DNA of 64,000 bases from Corallococcus silvisoli (GTDB lineage: Bacteria; Myxococcota; Myxococcia; Myxococcales; Myxococcaceae), in the NCBI RefSeq assembly GCF_009909145.1, contig NZ_JAAAPJ010000022.1, positions 62,001 to 126,000 on the forward strand. The letters are read 5' to 3'. A program made the position numbers and the translations under genes. The notes below the pieces were generated by a model. That model was not told the DNA's origin and did not search any database. It saw only the letters and a program-made list of their open reading frames with translations. Positions 33,874-42,014 of the stretch are shown here, piece after piece (position 1 is the stretch's first letter; every line of letters starts with the position of its first letter).

Positions 33874-36800
33874 ATGCGCAGCTCACCCCGTTTATTGCTG
33901 GCCGCCCTAGGCGCGGTCCTTCTCTTGGCCAATGCCTGTGGTTCCAGCGAACCCGAAGTTCCCAACAAGGTGGTCTGCGGGGACGGGAAGAAGGAGGGCA
34001 GCGAGCAATGTGACGATGGCAACACCATCAACGGCGACGGCTGCGAGTCGAACTGCACCATCACGCCCACGACGCCGGGTGGGAAGTGCGGCGACGGCGT
34101 CAAGGACGCCAACGAGGCCTGTGACGACGGCAACACGGTGAGCGGCGACGGGTGCGAGGCGGACTGTACCGTCACGCCCACGCAGAATACCCAGTGTTGG
34201 TCCACGCCTCCCGCGCCGCTCGCGGACGGCGCCACCTGCGCCGTCACCAAGGTGGGCACGGCGGGCAAGCTCTTCACCGGCGTGGTGCTCAAGGACGGTG
34301 AGACGCTGACGGGCGGCCAGGTGCTGGTGAACGCCCAGGGCGTCATCACCTGCGCCGCGTGCGACTGTTCGCAGGCGGCCGGCGCCGCGGAGGCGACCGC
34401 GGTGCTGTGCCCCACGGGCGTCATCTCCCCGGGCCTCATCAACCCGCACGACCACATCACCTACCCGGGCTCTCCGCTGGCGAGCACCAGCACGGAGCGC
34501 TACGAGCACCGCCACGAGTGGCGCACGGGCGCCAACAGCCACACGCGCCTGAGCAACGGCTCCAATACCAAGGCGGATGCGATCCGCTGGTCGGAGCTGC
34601 GCCAGGTGATGTCGGGCACCACGTCCATCGCGGGCGCGGGCGGTCAGCTGGGCTTCCTGCGCAACCTGGACGTGTCCACCGTCGCGCAGCAGGAGGGGCT
34701 GGCTGGGGGGTACGCGGACTCGGACACCTTCCCGCTGGGTGACAGCAGCGGCACCCTGTTGACGGAGGGGTGCTCCTACAGCGGCTTCCCGTCGTCGGTG
34801 ACGCTCACGTCGCGCGTGTCCGCGTACCTGCCGCACATCGCGGAGGGCATCGCGACCACGGCGCTCAACGAGTTCCGCTGCCTGTCCACGGGCTCCGGCA
34901 ACGTGCTGTTCCCGCGCTCGGCCATCATCCACGGCGTGGGCCTCACCGCCCGGGAGATCTCGGAGATGGCGGCCCACGGCACCGGGCTCATCTGGTCGCC
35001 GCGCTCCAACATCTCGCTGTACGGCGACACGGCCATGGTGACGGCGTTCAAGCGGGTGGGCGTGAACATCGCCCTGGGCACGGACTGGATCCGCTCCGGC
35101 TCCATGAACCTCCTGCGCGAGCTGCGCTGCGCGGACCACCTCAACGCCACGCGGTACGCCAACACCTTCACCGACGAGGACCTGTGGCGCATGGTGACGT
35201 CCAACGCGGCGGACGCGGTGGACTTCTACGCGCGCGTGGGCCGCATCGCGCCGAACAAGGTGGCGGACCTGGCCATCTACCGGCTGGGGACCCACGCCGC
35301 CTCGCCGTTCCGCGCGGTCATCGCCGCGGAGCCGCAGGACGTGGTGCTGACGATGCGCGGCGGCAAGCCGCTCTACGGTGACCAGGCGCTGGTGGACGGC
35401 CTCAAGGGCACGGACGTCTGTGACGCGCTGGCGGTGTGCGGCACCCAGAAGGCCGCGTGCGTGAAGTCGGAGATCGGCAAGACGCTGGCGGAGTTCCAGG
35501 GCTCCACGGACACCCAGGGCCTCTACCCGCTGTTCGCGTGCGGTACGCCCACGAACGAGCCCACGTGCGAGCCCGCGCGCAACGCGGTGAACACGAGCTT
35601 CCCGGCCGCCGCCGTCAACGGCTCCACCGTCTATTCGGGCGTGGCGAGCGCGCAGGACGCGGACGCGGACGGCATCCCGGACTCCGTCGACAACTGCCCC
35701 ACCATCTTCAACCCCGTGCGTCCCATGGACAACGGGCGGCAGCTGGACACGGACGGCGACGGCGTGGGCGACGCGTGCGACCCGTGCCCCCTGGAGGCGG
35801 GGACCACCTCGTGCGTGGCCTTCCGCGGCGATGACGACGACCACGACGGCGTGCCCACGTGGCGCGACAACTGCCCGTTCGTGGCCAACGCGGACCAGAA
35901 GGACACCGACGGCGACGGCAAGGGCGACGTGTGCGACGGCTGCCCGACGGACGCGAACGCGTGCTCGGTCGCGGACCCGACCGACTTCGACTACGACGGC
36001 GTGCTCACCCCCCTGGACAACTGCCCGCTGGTGGCCAACCCGGACCAGAAGGACACGGACGGCGACGGCGTGGGTGACGCGTGCGACGCGTGCCCCGCGG
36101 CCAGCCCCGCCGGTGGCGTGTGCAACACCACCGTCTACGACGTGAAGGCGACGCCGTCCTTCGGCAACACGTCGCTCATCGGCACCAAGGTGGCCGTGGA
36201 CGACGTGGTGGTGACCGCCGTGGACGCGAAGGCGGACCGTGGCTACTGGGTGCAGGTGGCCAACTACCCGGCGGGCAAGGGGGCGGAGAACTCCGGCCTC
36301 TTCATCTACTCGCTCAAGTCCGCCGTGGCGGTGGGTGACAACATCCGCGTCGAAGGCACGCTGAAGGACTACTTCGGCCTGCTGGAGGTGACGGACGGCA
36401 CGGTGACGAAGCACAGCGGTGGCAACGCGCCGCCCGCCCCAGTGGTAGTGCGCACGGAGGCCATCCGCACCGGCGGCCCCAAGGCGAAGGCCCTGGAGGG
36501 CGCGCTGGTGGAGGTGCGCGACGTCTTCAACACGCGGCTGGAGAACAGCAACCGCGAGTTCATCGTCGACGAGAACAAGTCCGGCAACCCGGCGTCCTCG
36601 GGCCTGATGGTGGATGACCAGGCCTACAGCTACCCCACGCAGGTGCTGGGCACCGAGTACACCGCGCTGCGCGGCGTGCTGACGTTCAACTTCAGCGCCC
36701 ACAAGCTGGTGCCCCGGAGCGCGGCGGACATGGTCGTTCCGCTGCCGCCCGTGCCGGCGCTGACGGCGTTCACGTCCGGCGGCTTCGTGCGCGTGGGCGG

Positions 36801-38505
36801 CACCCAGGCCCTCCCGCAGCCCGCCACGGTGACGATGGCTTCCGCCTACCCGGTGGATGTCACCGTGAACATCACGTCCAGCGCCCCGACGGCGCTGGTC
36901 GCGGCGAACGGGCAGGTGGTGATTCCCGCTGGCCAGACGAGCGCGGCCGTGACGCTGAGCGCGCTGGCGCAGGCGTCCGCGGTGGAGCTCACCGCGACGC
37001 TGGGCACGTCCTCCCAGAGGACCACGCTGCGCGTGCTGGGCACGAACGAGGCGGCGTCCCCCACGGGCCTCACGCCCCAGACGGTGGCCGTGGCCCCGGG
37101 CGGCACGGCGCGCTTCACCGTGACGTTCGACCGGCCCGTGCCGGCGGGCACGACGCTGGCCCCGGTGGCGACGCCGTCGGGCTTTGGCGCCTTCACGCTC
37201 CAGCCGGTGGTCACGGACGCGCTCACGGCCACCTTCGACCTCACCGTGGATGAGGCCAGCACCGGCTCTGGCACGGTGACGGTGGCCGGCCTGAGCGCCA
37301 CCGTGAACGTCGCCACGGACGTGCCCCGGCTGGTGGGGCTCACCCCGTCCACCGCGACGGTGAACGCGGGCGCGCAGCAGGCGTACACCGTGACGCTGGA
37401 CGCCGCTCCGTCGGCCCCGGTGCAGGTGCTGCTGGCGCTGGCCCCGGACGCGGCGAGCACGCCCTTCGGCGCGCTGTCGGCCACGACGGTGACGGTGGCC
37501 GCGGGTGCCACGACCGCGACGGTGACGTTCACCGCCGCGGCGGATGGAGAGGGGACGGGCACGGTGTCCGCCTCGCTCAACGGCATCACCCGCACGGCGT
37601 CGCTGACCGTGCTGCCGCCGCCCGCGAAGCTCGCCAGCGTCACGCCGGGCACGGTGACGGTGACGACGGGCAAGGAGCAGGTGTTCACCGTGACGCTGGA
37701 CCGCAAGGCCTCGGTGGGCGGCGCGGCCGTGTCGGTGGCGTTCGCTCCCGCGGCGCAGGGTTCGCTGTCGGCCTCGACGGTGACGGTGCCGGAGGGTCAG
37801 ACGACCGCCACGGTGACCTTCACCGCCTCGCAGGCGACGGGCAGCGGGCAGCTCACCGCGACCTACGCGGGCGTGACGAAGCAGGCGACCGTCACGGTCG
37901 CCTTGCCGCAGGGTCACGTGGTCATCAGTGAGATCGCCGGCCAGGGTCTGACGGTGAACGCGGACGACTTCATCGAGCTGTACAACCCGACCGAGGGCGA
38001 CGTCGACATCACGGGCTGGAAGCTGCTCTACCGCACCGCGAGCACCACCAGCTCCACGGTGAACTTCTCGGTGCTGGCCACGCTGCCGAACGCGACCATC
38101 AAGGCGCACGGCTACTACCTGGTCGCGGGCAGCAGCTACTCCACGACGACGGTGCCCGCGGACTACACCTGGGGCGGCACGGACATCTCCGGCTCCACGG
38201 GCAACGTCCGCCTGGGCACGGCGGACGTGACGCTGGACCCCGTGGTCATGACCGGCGTGGTCGACACGGTGGGGTACGGCACGGGCCGCACCGTGGTGGA
38301 AGGGGCCGCGGCTCCGGCGCCCCCTGGCAAGGGCGGCAGCGTGGAGCGCAAGGCGCGGGCCTCCTCCACCGTCGCGAGCATGCTCCCGGGCGGCGCGGAT
38401 GAGTTCGCGGGCAACGGCCAGGACTCGGACAACAACGCGGCGGACTTCCTGCCGCGCACCGAGCGCCAGCCGCAGAACTCGCAGAGCCCCCTGGAGATGC
38501 CGTAG
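33874..38505 (+). CDS. Giant multidomain amidohydrolase lipoprotein
   Basis: 1543 residues from the ATG at 33874, after AGGAGG. A lipoprotein signal (VLLLANACGSS) is followed by two DUF4215 Cys-rich repeats (about residues 30-108: CGDGKKEGSEQCDDGNTING and a similar second copy). An amidohydrolase domain (about 130-520) has GLINPHDHITY with the His-x-His metal pair and ALGTDWIRSGSMN with the metal Asp. Three thrombospondin type 3-like calcium repeats (about 590-745) carry NCP and DTDGDGVGDACD motifs. An OB-like domain follows (about 755-955), then four Ig-like beta repeats (about 955-1340) and a lamin-tail domain (about 1345-1460: ISEIAGQGLTVNADDFIEL). A cell-surface hydrolase in myxobacterial domain style; substrate unknown. 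Confidence 0.9.
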   Translation: MRSSPRLLLAALGAVLLLANACGSSEPEVPNKVVCGDGKKEGSEQCDDGNTINGDGCESNCTITPTTPGGKCGDGVKDANEACDDGNTVSGDGCEADCTVTPTQNTQCWSTPPAPLADGATCAVTKVGTAGKLFTGVVLKDGETLTGGQVLVNAQGVITCAACDCSQAAGAAEATAVLCPTGVISPGLINPHDHITYPGSPLASTSTERYEHRHEWRTGANSHTRLSNGSNTKADAIRWSELRQVMSGTTSIAGAGGQLGFLRNLDVSTVAQQEGLAGGYADSDTFPLGDSSGTLLTEGCSYSGFPSSVTLTSRVSAYLPHIAEGIATTALNEFRCLSTGSGNVLFPRSAIIHGVGLTAREISEMAAHGTGLIWSPRSNISLYGDTAMVTAFKRVGVNIALGTDWIRSGSMNLLRELRCADHLNATRYANTFTDEDLWRMVTSNAADAVDFYARVGRIAPNKVADLAIYRLGTHAASPFRAVIAAEPQDVVLTMRGGKPLYGDQALVDGLKGTDVCDALAVCGTQKAACVKSEIGKTLAEFQGSTDTQGLYPLFACGTPTNEPTCEPARNAVNTSFPAAAVNGSTVYSGVASAQDADADGIPDSVDNCPTIFNPVRPMDNGRQLDTDGDGVGDACDPCPLEAGTTSCVAFRGDDDDHDGVPTWRDNCPFVANADQKDTDGDGKGDVCDGCPTDANACSVADPTDFDYDGVLTPLDNCPLVANPDQKDTDGDGVGDACDACPAASPAGGVCNTTVYDVKATPSFGNTSLIGTKVAVDDVVVTAVDAKADRGYWVQVANYPAGKGAENSGLFIYSLKSAVAVGDNIRVEGTLKDYFGLLEVTDGTVTKHSGGNAPPAPVVVRTEAIRTGGPKAKALEGALVEVRDVFNTRLENSNREFIVDENKSGNPASSGLMVDDQAYSYPTQVLGTEYTALRGVLTFNFSAHKLVPRSAADMVVPLPPVPALTAFTSGGFVRVGGTQALPQPATVTMASAYPVDVTVNITSSAPTALVAANGQVVIPAGQTSAAVTLSALAQASAVELTATLGTSSQRTTLRVLGTNEAASPTGLTPQTVAVAPGGTARFTVTFDRPVPAGTTLAPVATPSGFGAFTLQPVVTDALTATFDLTVDEASTGSGTVTVAGLSATVNVATDVPRLVGLTPSTATVNAGAQQAYTVTLDAAPSAPVQVLLALAPDAASTPFGALSATTVTVAAGATTATVTFTAAADGEGTGTVSASLNGITRTASLTVLPPPAKLASVTPGTVTVTTGKEQVFTVTLDRKASVGGAAVSVAFAPAAQGSLSASTVTVPEGQTTATVTFTASQATGSGQLTATYAGVTKQATVTVALPQGHVVISEIAGQGLTVNADDFIELYNPTEGDVDITGWKLLYRTASTTSSTVNFSVLATLPNATIKAHGYYLVAGSSYSTTTVPADYTWGGTDISGSTGNVRLGTADVTLDPVVMTGVVDTVGYGTGRTVVEGAAAPAPPGKGGSVERKARASSTVASMLPGGADEFAGNGQDSDNNAADFLPRTERQPQNSQSPLEMP

Positions 38506-38565
38506 CGCGAAGCGCGGCGCACCCCGCTTCCCCTCCCGGGGGAGCGGGGGTGTTCCACCGCTGAA

Positions 38566-38615
38566 ATGAAAAACGCCCGGTCCCACCGCTTCAGGGGGGC
38601 CGGGCGTCTTCTTTG
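38566..38615. terminator. Bidirectional intrinsic terminator
   Basis: A 12-bp stem (ACGCCCGG at 38573-38580 with CCGGGCGT at 38600-38607, extended by TCCC/GGGG with one wobble pair) has an 11-base loop. It is preceded by an A-rich run (GAAATGAAAAA) and followed by CTTCTTT, so it can work on both strands. It separates the stop of the amidohydrolase (38505) from the stop of the TetR gene (38636). Confidence 0.8.
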
Positions 38616-38635
38616 GGCGGGTGCCGCGCCGGTCG

Positions 38636-39280
38636 CTAGCCCAGCGGTCCTCGCACGTGCAAGCCGCCGGAGAGGATTTGATCCAACGACGCCATCAGCG
38701 GGTCGTAGTTCACGATGGCGCGGAACAGGTTGTGGTGCAGCAGGATGCCCAGGTAGCCGCCCATCATCGTGTGGGCCATGTGCAGCGGATCCACCTCCGC
38801 GCGGAACTCCTGCCGCTTCTGGCCGTAGCGGATCATCCCCGCCAGCACCTGCACGTAGACGGCGATCTTCTCTCGCAGCGTCTCCGCCACCCGGTCGTTG
38901 GAGTCCGCGGACTCCGCGGACAGCATCCCGAAGAAGATGCCGTACTCGCGGTGGTAGCGCAGGAACTGCGACGTGCGCGAGACGACGAACACCAGCTGCT
39001 CCCGGCCGGACAGGTGGCGGCGCTCGGCGAGCAGCGGCGCGAACTCCGCCAGGTAGCGCTGGTGCAGCTCGTCGATGGCCGCCAGCAGCAGGTCCTCCTT
39101 GGTGGGAAAGTGCCAGTACAGCGCGCCAGGCGTCATCCGGATGGCCTTCGCCAGGTCCGACATCGTCGTCGACAGGTAGCCCCGCCGGGCGAACAGCGTG
39201 ATGGCCGCCTCCAGGATCTCGACTCGGGTCCGAGCGGCCCGCTCCTGCTTGATTTCGCGCTTCGCTGGTTCCTTGCCCAT
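38636..39280 (-). CDS. TetR-family transcriptional repressor
   Basis: 214 residues. The N-terminal DNA-binding domain (about residues 19-65) has RVEILEAAITLFARRGY and the helix-turn-helix TMSDLAKAIRMTPGALYWHF, ending FPTKEDLLLAAID. The C-terminal ligand domain begins LFRTSQ-like and is typically variable. It lies immediately upstream of, and on the same strand as, the metallophosphoesterase gene in reversed order, so its target is not obvious. The ligand is unknown. Confidence 0.9.
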   Translation of the reverse strand: MGKEPAKREIKQERAARTRVEILEAAITLFARRGYLSTTMSDLAKAIRMTPGALYWHFPTKEDLLLAAIDELHQRYLAEFAPLLAERRHLSGREQLVFVVSRTSQFLRYHREYGIFFGMLSAESADSNDRVAETLREKIAVYVQVLAGMIRYGQKRQEFRAEVDPLHMAHTMMGGYLGILLHHNLFRAIVNYDPLMASLDQILSGGLHVRGPLG

Positions 39281-39299
39281 TTCCGGGTAAATCTACACC

Positions 39300-40541
39300 T
39301 CACGCCAGAAGCGTCACCTTAACGATTTCGGACGGTGCGGCGACGCGCAGAGGCGGGCCCCAGAAGCCCGTGCCGCGGCTGACGTAGAGGTGGCGGTCGC
39401 CCTCCTGGAAGAGGCCGGCGGCGTGCTTCCAGATGGCGGAGACGGCGAGCGTGAAGGGGAAGAACTGCCCGCCGTGGGTGTGTCCGGACAGCTGCAACCC
39501 CATGCCCGCCTTGGCCGCGACATCCCAGTTGGAGGGCTGGTGCGCGAGCAGCACCGCGGCGCGGTCCGGCGCGCGTCCGGCGAGCGCGGCGTCCAGGTTG
39601 TAGCCCTGGGGGCCGTGGCGCATGGACCAGTCGTCCACGCCCACCAGGTCGAACGCGCCGCCCGCGTCACCAATGGACACGCGGCGGTTGCGCAGCACGC
39701 TGATGCCCAGGCCGGTGAGCGCGTCCGACCAGGCGCTCGCGTTCCAGTAGTACTCGTGATTGCCGGTGATGAAGTGCGTGCCCGCGCGCGCCTGGAGGTT
39801 CTGGAGCGCCGCGACGGAGTGGCGCAGGTCGCTCACCGTGCCGTCCACCAGGTCGCCGGTGATGGCGACGAGGTCTGGCTTGAGCGCGTTGCAGCGCGAC
39901 ACCAGCTCGTCCATGAAGCGGCGCTGGATGATGGGGCCCACGTGGATGTCGCTCAGGTGGACGAGGGTGAAGCCATCCAGCGCCTTGGGCAGGCCGGGCA
40001 GCCGCACCGCGATCTCGTTGACCACCGGCGGATGGAAGGCGCTCCACATGCCGTAGCCCGTCAGCCCGCCAGCCGCGAGCACCGCGCCGCCCGCGGTGGC
40101 CCGCGCGAGGAACCGCCGTCGCTCCTCATCCACGGGAGGCGCGGCGGGGGGCGGCACGGTGACGGACAGGTCGGCCAGGGACGGCGTCGCCGAAGGGGCG
40201 GTCGCGAGGGAGGCGGGGACGCCGCGCTGGCCCCGGGTGCGCGCGACGAGCCAGCGCGCGCCGCCCACCGCCGCCAGCGCGAGCAGCAGGTACACGGCCA
40301 CGCCCATCCACGTCCACGCGAACACCGCGACGATGAACGCGGAGGGCGCCACGCGCGTCACCACCCAGGACAGCAGCAGCGGCAGGCACAGCGCCGCCAG
40401 CAGCACCCGGCCCCCCCGCCGCCACGCGGGGTGCGTGGACGTGTCACGGAAGAGCCGCCGGTAGAGGTAGATGTGGACGGCGACCGCCGCGACGCTGACC
40501 AGGAGGATGAACAGGATGATGCGCAACGGGCTTTCCACCAT
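39300..40541 (-). CDS. Membrane-anchored metallophosphoesterase (YkuE-like)
   Basis: 413 residues from the ATG at 40541, which has AGGA 8 bases upstream. In-frame ATG at 40550 and GTG at 40562 would also be possible. The N-terminal about 110 residues are three or four membrane helices. A twin-arginine-like motif, RRRFLARATAGG, lies at about residue 138 in the middle of the protein, not at the start. The calcineurin-like domain has HLSDIHVGP, ITGDLVDGT, GNHEYY and SGHTHGGQFFP, giving all metal ligands. YkuE proteins act on phosphodiesters or phospholipid-like substrates outside the membrane. Confidence 0.88.
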   Translation of the reverse strand: MVESPLRIILFILLVSVAAVAVHIYLYRRLFRDTSTHPAWRRGGRVLLAALCLPLLLSWVVTRVAPSAFIVAVFAWTWMGVAVYLLLALAAVGGARWLVARTRGQRGVPASLATAPSATPSLADLSVTVPPPAAPPVDEERRRFLARATAGGAVLAAGGLTGYGMWSAFHPPVVNEIAVRLPGLPKALDGFTLVHLSDIHVGPIIQRRFMDELVSRCNALKPDLVAITGDLVDGTVSDLRHSVAALQNLQARAGTHFITGNHEYYWNASAWSDALTGLGISVLRNRRVSIGDAGGAFDLVGVDDWSMRHGPQGYNLDAALAGRAPDRAAVLLAHQPSNWDVAAKAGMGLQLSGHTHGGQFFPFTLAVSAIWKHAAGLFQEGDRHLYVSRGTGFWGPPLRVAAPSEIVKVTLLA

Positions 40542-40625
40542 GGGGCCCATCCTGGCGCGCACGCGTCCCGGCGCAACCCGCGCGCGCGTGAAGAAGCGTG
40601 AAGCTGTGGCGGGCGGGCGAGGGGA

Positions 40626-40784
40626 ACCCGGTTATTTCCGGGCGTCACCCAGCGCGGCGCCAATCTGCTGCCACTCCTGGGCGTAGGTGCCACGGGAGAA
40701 GGCGCGCAGGTCGTCGCCCGTCACCGTGCCGCGCGTGAGCGCCGTGTCGAGCGCTCGCACGATGGCGGCCTTGTGCGGCTGCTC
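40626..40784. repeat. 159-bp direct repeat, copy 1
   Basis: Identical base for base to 41856-42014 (offset 1230). I compared both copies over all 159 bases and found no mismatch. The repeat contains the 3' end of the 200-codon gene at 41862-42464, plus 6 bases beyond its stop. Immediately after this copy the sequence jumps to a 15-base match (ACGATGCGGTTCTGC) that in the intact gene lies about 75 bases further along. Confidence 0.95.
40632..40784 (-). pseudogene. Displaced 3' end of the 200-codon hypothetical gene
   Basis: On the minus strand this repeats the last 50 codons and stop of the gene at 41862-42464 without change. It has no start codon of its own here. It is fused upstream to recombinase-like sequence through a short deletion junction. 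Confidence 0.8.
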
Positions 40785-40787
40785 ACG

Positions 40788-40948
40788 ATGCGGTTCTGCT
40801 TCAGCGCGGACCCATTGACGTGTGAGGGCTCCACCTCCAGCGCCTCCGACACGCGCAGGCCGTGGCGCCGCATCATGGTGTCAGAGACCGGGGACACGCT
40901 GTCCAAACTCGCGGACCGGCTGGCGCCACACGGTAGGGTTCGCACAAC
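40788..40948 (-). pseudogene. Tyrosine recombinase (integrase) remnant
   Basis: Translation of the minus strand contains MMRRHGLRVSEALEVEPSHV, the region of a tyrosine recombinase carrying the first catalytic Arg (the HGLRVSE motif). About 45 residues remain. No catalytic His-x-x-Arg or Tyr block is present, and no ribosome-binding site. The fragment is cut off at both ends, with copy 1 of the repeat on one side and the lipoprotein gene's start region on the other. Confidence 0.65.
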
Positions 40949-41404
40949 ATGACTAATCAGGAAAACTCTCCCTGGTGGCGCCACCTCGCCCCCATCCTCG
41001 CCGCCGCCGGGCTCGCCGGGTGCTCCAGCGGCGCCCACTCCGCCGCGAGCACTCCGGGCACGCGCGACCTGTACGCCCAGGCCACCTGCGTGGACTCCGA
41101 GACGTGCTGCCTCCAGCGCAACCCGGGCAACCCCGCCGCGTGCGGACTCACCGCCGCCGAGGCCGCCGCCATCATGGCCGCCGCCACTGGCGCCGCGGGC
41201 ACGCACAGCACCAGCACGTCGGAGTCCGACGACTCACACAACGCGAGCCTCCCCGACTGGAAGCGGCGCTGCATCCGCCTGTACGGGGACTGCCAAGAGG
41301 AGGCATGGGCGGGGAAGAAAAGCTGCTTTGCTTGCTTCGAGTCCTGCACCGGCCAGCACGAATGGCCATTCGACCAGTGCGGCCCCAAAGGCGGGCGACG
41401 ATGA
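40949..41404 (+). CDS. Cys-rich lipoprotein, candidate SitA-like polymorphic toxin
   Basis: 151 residues from the ATG at 40949. A short polar start (MTNQENSPWWRH) precedes the lipobox signal LAAAGLAGC at about residue 24. The mature part has Cys pairs (CVDSETCC) and ACGLTAAEAAAIM, followed by a Ser/Thr spacer, then a C-terminal Cys-rich domain of about 45 residues (CIRLYGDCQEEAW, CFACFESCTGQ, WPFDQC). A lipoprotein with a compact C-terminal domain, overlapping a small gene and inside a repeat-bounded module, fits the SitA toxins that myxobacteria exchange by outer-membrane contact. I consider this a candidate only: toxin activity is not visible in sequence. Confidence 0.7.
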   Translation: MTNQENSPWWRHLAPILAAAGLAGCSSGAHSAASTPGTRDLYAQATCVDSETCCLQRNPGNPAACGLTAAEAAAIMAAATGAAGTHSTSTSESDDSHNASLPDWKRRCIRLYGDCQEEAWAGKKSCFACFESCTGQHEWPFDQCGPKGGRR

Positions 41405-41775
41405 CGACGAACGATGGTCCCGACTGGGACCCGATACGTGCCCTGGCGCGGCAAGTCCTCCGTGATGGCGCTCCACTCGAACTCACGGACGACGTGCGCG
41501 ACCTGCTGCGACGCACGGCACACGAGGTCGCGCTTGGCGGCGCCGACGTGAACACGCAGGCCGGTGCACTGGCGACGCTGCGTGAGTGCTCGCGGCGCAT
41601 CACCGAAGGGTCCAACCGATTGGGAGACGCCCTGCACCGGATGTACGACCACCGCAGGAAAGGCGACTACGACAGCGCGCGCCAAGAAATGCGCGATGTG
41701 CTCGCTGTTGAAGTCGTCCCCCTCTACCTCGATATCGCCCAGGGACAGCTTGAAGCCATGGCCGACGAACCGTGA
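41401..41775 (+). CDS. DUF2379-like protein, candidate immunity partner
   Basis: 124 residues. Its ATG overlaps the preceding stop by 4 bases (ATGA). The sequence is acidic and helical: IRALARQVLRDGAPLELTDD, VRDLLRRTAHEV, then MRDVLAVEVVPLYLDIAQGQ near the C-terminus. This looks like the DUF2379 family, a paralogous family described mainly from myxobacteria. It has no signal peptide or membrane helix, so it should stay in the cytosol. If the upstream lipoprotein is a toxin, a cytosolic partner encoded directly after it would be the obvious immunity protein; this is inference from position. Confidence 0.75.
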   Translation: MTTNDGPDWDPIRALARQVLRDGAPLELTDDVRDLLRRTAHEVALGGADVNTQAGALATLRECSRRITEGSNRLGDALHRMYDHRRKGDYDSARQEMRDVLAVEVVPLYLDIAQGQLEAMADEP

Positions 41776-41855
41776 CGGCCAGGGCGCTGCGCCGCGCCTC
41801 GCCGTCCTACTGACCCGGCGCCGCTCCTCATCCATGGGAGGCGCGGGCGTGGGGG

Positions 41856-42014
41856 ACCCGGTTATTTCCGGGCGTCACCCAGCGCGGCGCCAATCTGCTG
41901 CCACTCCTGGGCGTAGGTGCCACGGGAGAAGGCGCGCAGGTCGTCGCCCGTCACCGTGCCGCGCGTGAGCGCCGTGTCGAGCGCTCGCACGATGGCGGCC
42001 TTGTGCGGCTGCTC
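41856..42014. repeat. 159-bp direct repeat, copy 2 (within intact gene)
   Basis: Identical to 40626-40784. Here it forms the 3' end of the intact 200-codon gene. Just outside it, at 41822-41846, is a 25-base stretch that matches the metallophosphoesterase gene at 40120-40144 with a single mismatch. Confidence 0.95.

Larger units (their letters stand above)
40626..42014. mobile_element. Candidate decayed integrative module flanked by 159-bp direct repeats
   Basis: The direct repeats bracket a tyrosine-recombinase remnant, a Cys-rich lipoprotein gene and a DUF2379-like gene. The intact target gene lies at one end and a displaced 3' end copy at the other, as when an element integrates at a gene's 3' end and rebuilds it. 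The integrase is no longer complete, so the module looks fixed in place. That the repeats are original attachment sites is inference. Confidence 0.55.

Noticed and set aside
36081..38480. Possible CRISPR or microsatellite-like repetition in the Ig-like and TSP3-like region
   Set aside because: The repetition is at protein level with degenerate DNA; there is no fixed repeat-spacer spacing.
33907..38586. 4.7-kb reverse-strand open frame opposite the amidohydrolase
   Set aside because: Its long length arises from very high GC, which lacks stop codons; translation is Arg/His/Gly repeats without domains, while the plus strand has several clear domains.
40957..41835. 292-residue reverse frame beginning MDEERRR
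   Set aside because: It is antisense to both the lipoprotein and the DUF2379-like gene. The MDEERRR start is only the 25-base near-match to the metallophosphoesterase gene.
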